Shown here: positions 1-64,000 of the stretch, piece after piece
Layout of the letters: each line of letters opens with the position of its first letter
How positions within the stretch are numbered: position 1 is the stretch's first letter
Assembly: GCF_021347895.1 (NCBI RefSeq)
Contig: NC_067115.1
Location: 7,960,064 to 8,024,063 of the forward strand
DNA from: Acanthochromis polyacanthus
Taxonomy: Eukaryota; Chordata; Actinopteri; Pomacentridae
DNA: 64,000 nt
Direction of reading: 5' to 3'
Notes under the pieces: generated by a model
The model's input: only the letters and a program-made list of their open reading frames with translations
What the model was told of the DNA's origin: nothing
Databases searched by the model: none
Program-made: the position numbers and the translations under genes

Positions 1-19
1 TGTGTCAGCGGCAGAGGGG

Positions 20-62532
<62,513 letters not shown>

Positions 62533-62751
62533 GTCAGTTCACTCTTTAACCTGCTGAGATCTGATCAGCTGTTTAAGAAGCGATGCAACATTATTTGATT
62601 TTCTAAATGTAGTCAAGGAAACAAACAGCACAGATATAGCTGATATAGGGTCAGTATAGCGGGTTTTAAAAATAAAAACAGAAGTGCAGTGTTAAATTTT
62701 TATTTTTTCCCCCCCGTTGACCCACATTCAGAAGGTATTTTTCGCACATTA

Positions 62752-62960
62752 AAATTTGAGGCTGTTTGAACAACAATATCACATGAAAAATTAAAATAAA
62801 AGCCTGACAGTTTGTTCTCGTCATGTTCTTGATTAGAAATCTATCAAATTGGACAAACAAATCAAAAACTAGTGAAGTCAATGAGTGACATAATGAATAT
62901 ATGAGCAAGACAGTCAAAGATTAGGATGTAATGTCATGACAAAGTAGTATTTCCCAACTG
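62752..62960 (+). repeat. Short repeat shared by introns 10 and 13
   Basis: Partner of the segment at 57588-57800. Confidence 0.45.
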
Positions 62961-62986
62961 TATGATACTGCAACAGTATGTGATTT

Positions 62987-63532
62987 TTAACCCCCTGTTG
63001 TCCTCATTTGCAGGCACCAAAAATATTGTTTCCTTGTCTGAAAAAAAATCCGAAAATTCAGCAAAAAAAATTCCCTAAATTTCTGAAAATTTGCAAAACT
63101 TTCAGGAACAAAATCCCAATAATTATTTAAAATTTCACCTAAAAGTTTTATTTTAAAAAATCCCCCAAATTTGGCCAAAAATTCTGGTAAATATTTTCAA
63201 AAAATAAGTAAATATCTTGCAAAAAAATCCTAAAAATATATAAAGGGATTGCATATATATCAGTAAAACTTCTAATATTTTCTTTACGAACATGCAGACA
63301 AAAAACAACCACAATCCAGCAAAATTCGCTGGATTTTGGTTGATTTTTTTTTGTGAATGTTCTTAGGAAACATTTTTAACATTTCTTGTTTTTCCACCAA
63401 AAAATGTTTAAATATTTCCAAAAAATGTTGAAAATGTGAACATCAGAAGTTTCACTGTGAAAATATATTTTTTCCCACATTTCAAACTTTAAAACGGGTC
63501 AATTTTGACCCGCAGGATGACACGAGGGTTAA
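62987..63532 (+). mobile_element. TTAACCC-type (piggyBac-like) MITE, complete copy
   Basis: Left end ttaaccccctgttgtcctca and right end (complement) ttaaccctcgtgtcatcctg are inverted repeats. TTAA borders both sides, as for piggyBac insertions, whose ends also start CCC after TTAA. Next to the right end is the palindrome cgggtcaattttgacccg. The interior is A-rich with no coding frame. A truncated copy in the opposite sense is at 26505-26820. Confidence 0.75.
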
Positions 63533-63534
63533 AT

Positions 63535-64000
63535 GCAGCCTCGGTACATACTGAAAGTAAAACCAAAGAATATGTGATTCAGAACACAGCTGTGGATGTG
63601 ACTTTAAACGTTCTCTCAAATCTGCATCGCAAATGTTTAATCAATAAAAAAAAAACTCTTTCTGAGCATTTTGGTAGTAACTATTCTACCTGAAGTGTAG
63701 TAACTTTTCAGCAGGTAGCTTTTATTTCTAAAATAGTGAGAAGCTGCAGTGTTTAGTGAACAGATGCACAATTTTATGATGTTTGCCATAATTTTGGAAA
63801 CTGTTGACGGCTGTTATTAACTCCCTTCAGCTCTGAGCTATTGTTTTAGATTTCTCCCTCAAAAAAATCTGAAAGTTGCAGCTCCACAACTGTGAGGCCA
63901 AAATGAACAACTTGGGCTCTATGGATGTGGAGGATCCATGGAGGATACTGAAAAAAAGAAGTCTTTGTGTCTCCACCAGTTGTTGAATTAATTTCAAGGC
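63535..64000. other. Intron 13, unfinished
   Basis: No exon with alpha-2 sequence and no recognised repeat up to the window end. Confidence 0.6.

Noticed and set aside
63000..64000. Search for the next slc24a3 exon (alpha-2 repeat)
   Set aside because: No GYTLGIPDV or TFLAAGTSVPD-like translation in any + frame; the exon must lie beyond the window.

Overview
The window is a piece of vertebrate, almost certainly ray-finned fish, genomic DNA. It holds the 5' three quarters of one protein-coding gene on the + strand, slc24a3, which encodes NCKX3, a K+-dependent Na+/Ca2+ exchanger. Thirteen coding exons were found by translating between GT and AG splice sites and matching the NCKX3 protein pattern. 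Joined from the ATG at 20 to the last donor at 62532 they give 1536 nt, exactly 512 codons, with consistent phases at every junction and no stop. The gene leaves the window inside intron 13. The second exchanger repeat (alpha-2) and the C-terminus therefore lie downstream. No other host gene could be supported.

Layout. Exon 1 (N-terminal signal/anchor) sits at the left edge. A 10.6 kb intron 1 and a 30.3 kb intron 2 follow. Exon 3 starts at 41244 and exons 4-7 are spread over 48-54 kb. Exons 8-10 are tightly clustered at 56.9-57.3 kb, exon 11 is at 60.1 kb, and exons 12-13 are at 62.0-62.5 kb. Exons 3-6 carry TM1 and the alpha-1 ion-binding repeat. Exons 7-9 carry the next membrane helices. 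Exons 10-12 encode the large cytosolic loop with a very acidic tract. Exon 13 restarts the membrane domain.

Introns. Nearly all the remaining DNA is intron filled with fish-type mobile elements at every stage of decay. A structurally complete Tc1 transposon with an intact DD34E transposase (8448-10082) is nested inside an older terminal-inverted-repeat element (8092-10303) with a 9-bp target duplication; that older element carries a fragment of a RecQ-like helicase. Other elements include Tc1 and mariner fossils, two tRNA-derived SINEs with target duplications, a 5'-truncated LINE with a reverse transcriptase, TTAA-flanked elements in two families, a hAT-like MITE, a Harbinger-like element with a Myb/SANT reading frame, and a 64-bp-arm fold-back. 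There are also three large degenerate tandem arrays, long CA tracts and a 0.6 kb polypyrimidine tract. Two further repeat families recur several times within this one gene.

The assignment to fish rests on the Tc1, SINE and MITE types plus the vertebrate NCKX3 exons; species cannot be given. I found no new multi-gene system. The most unusual structure is the nested transposon: excision of the Tc1 plus one TA restores the helicase reading frame.
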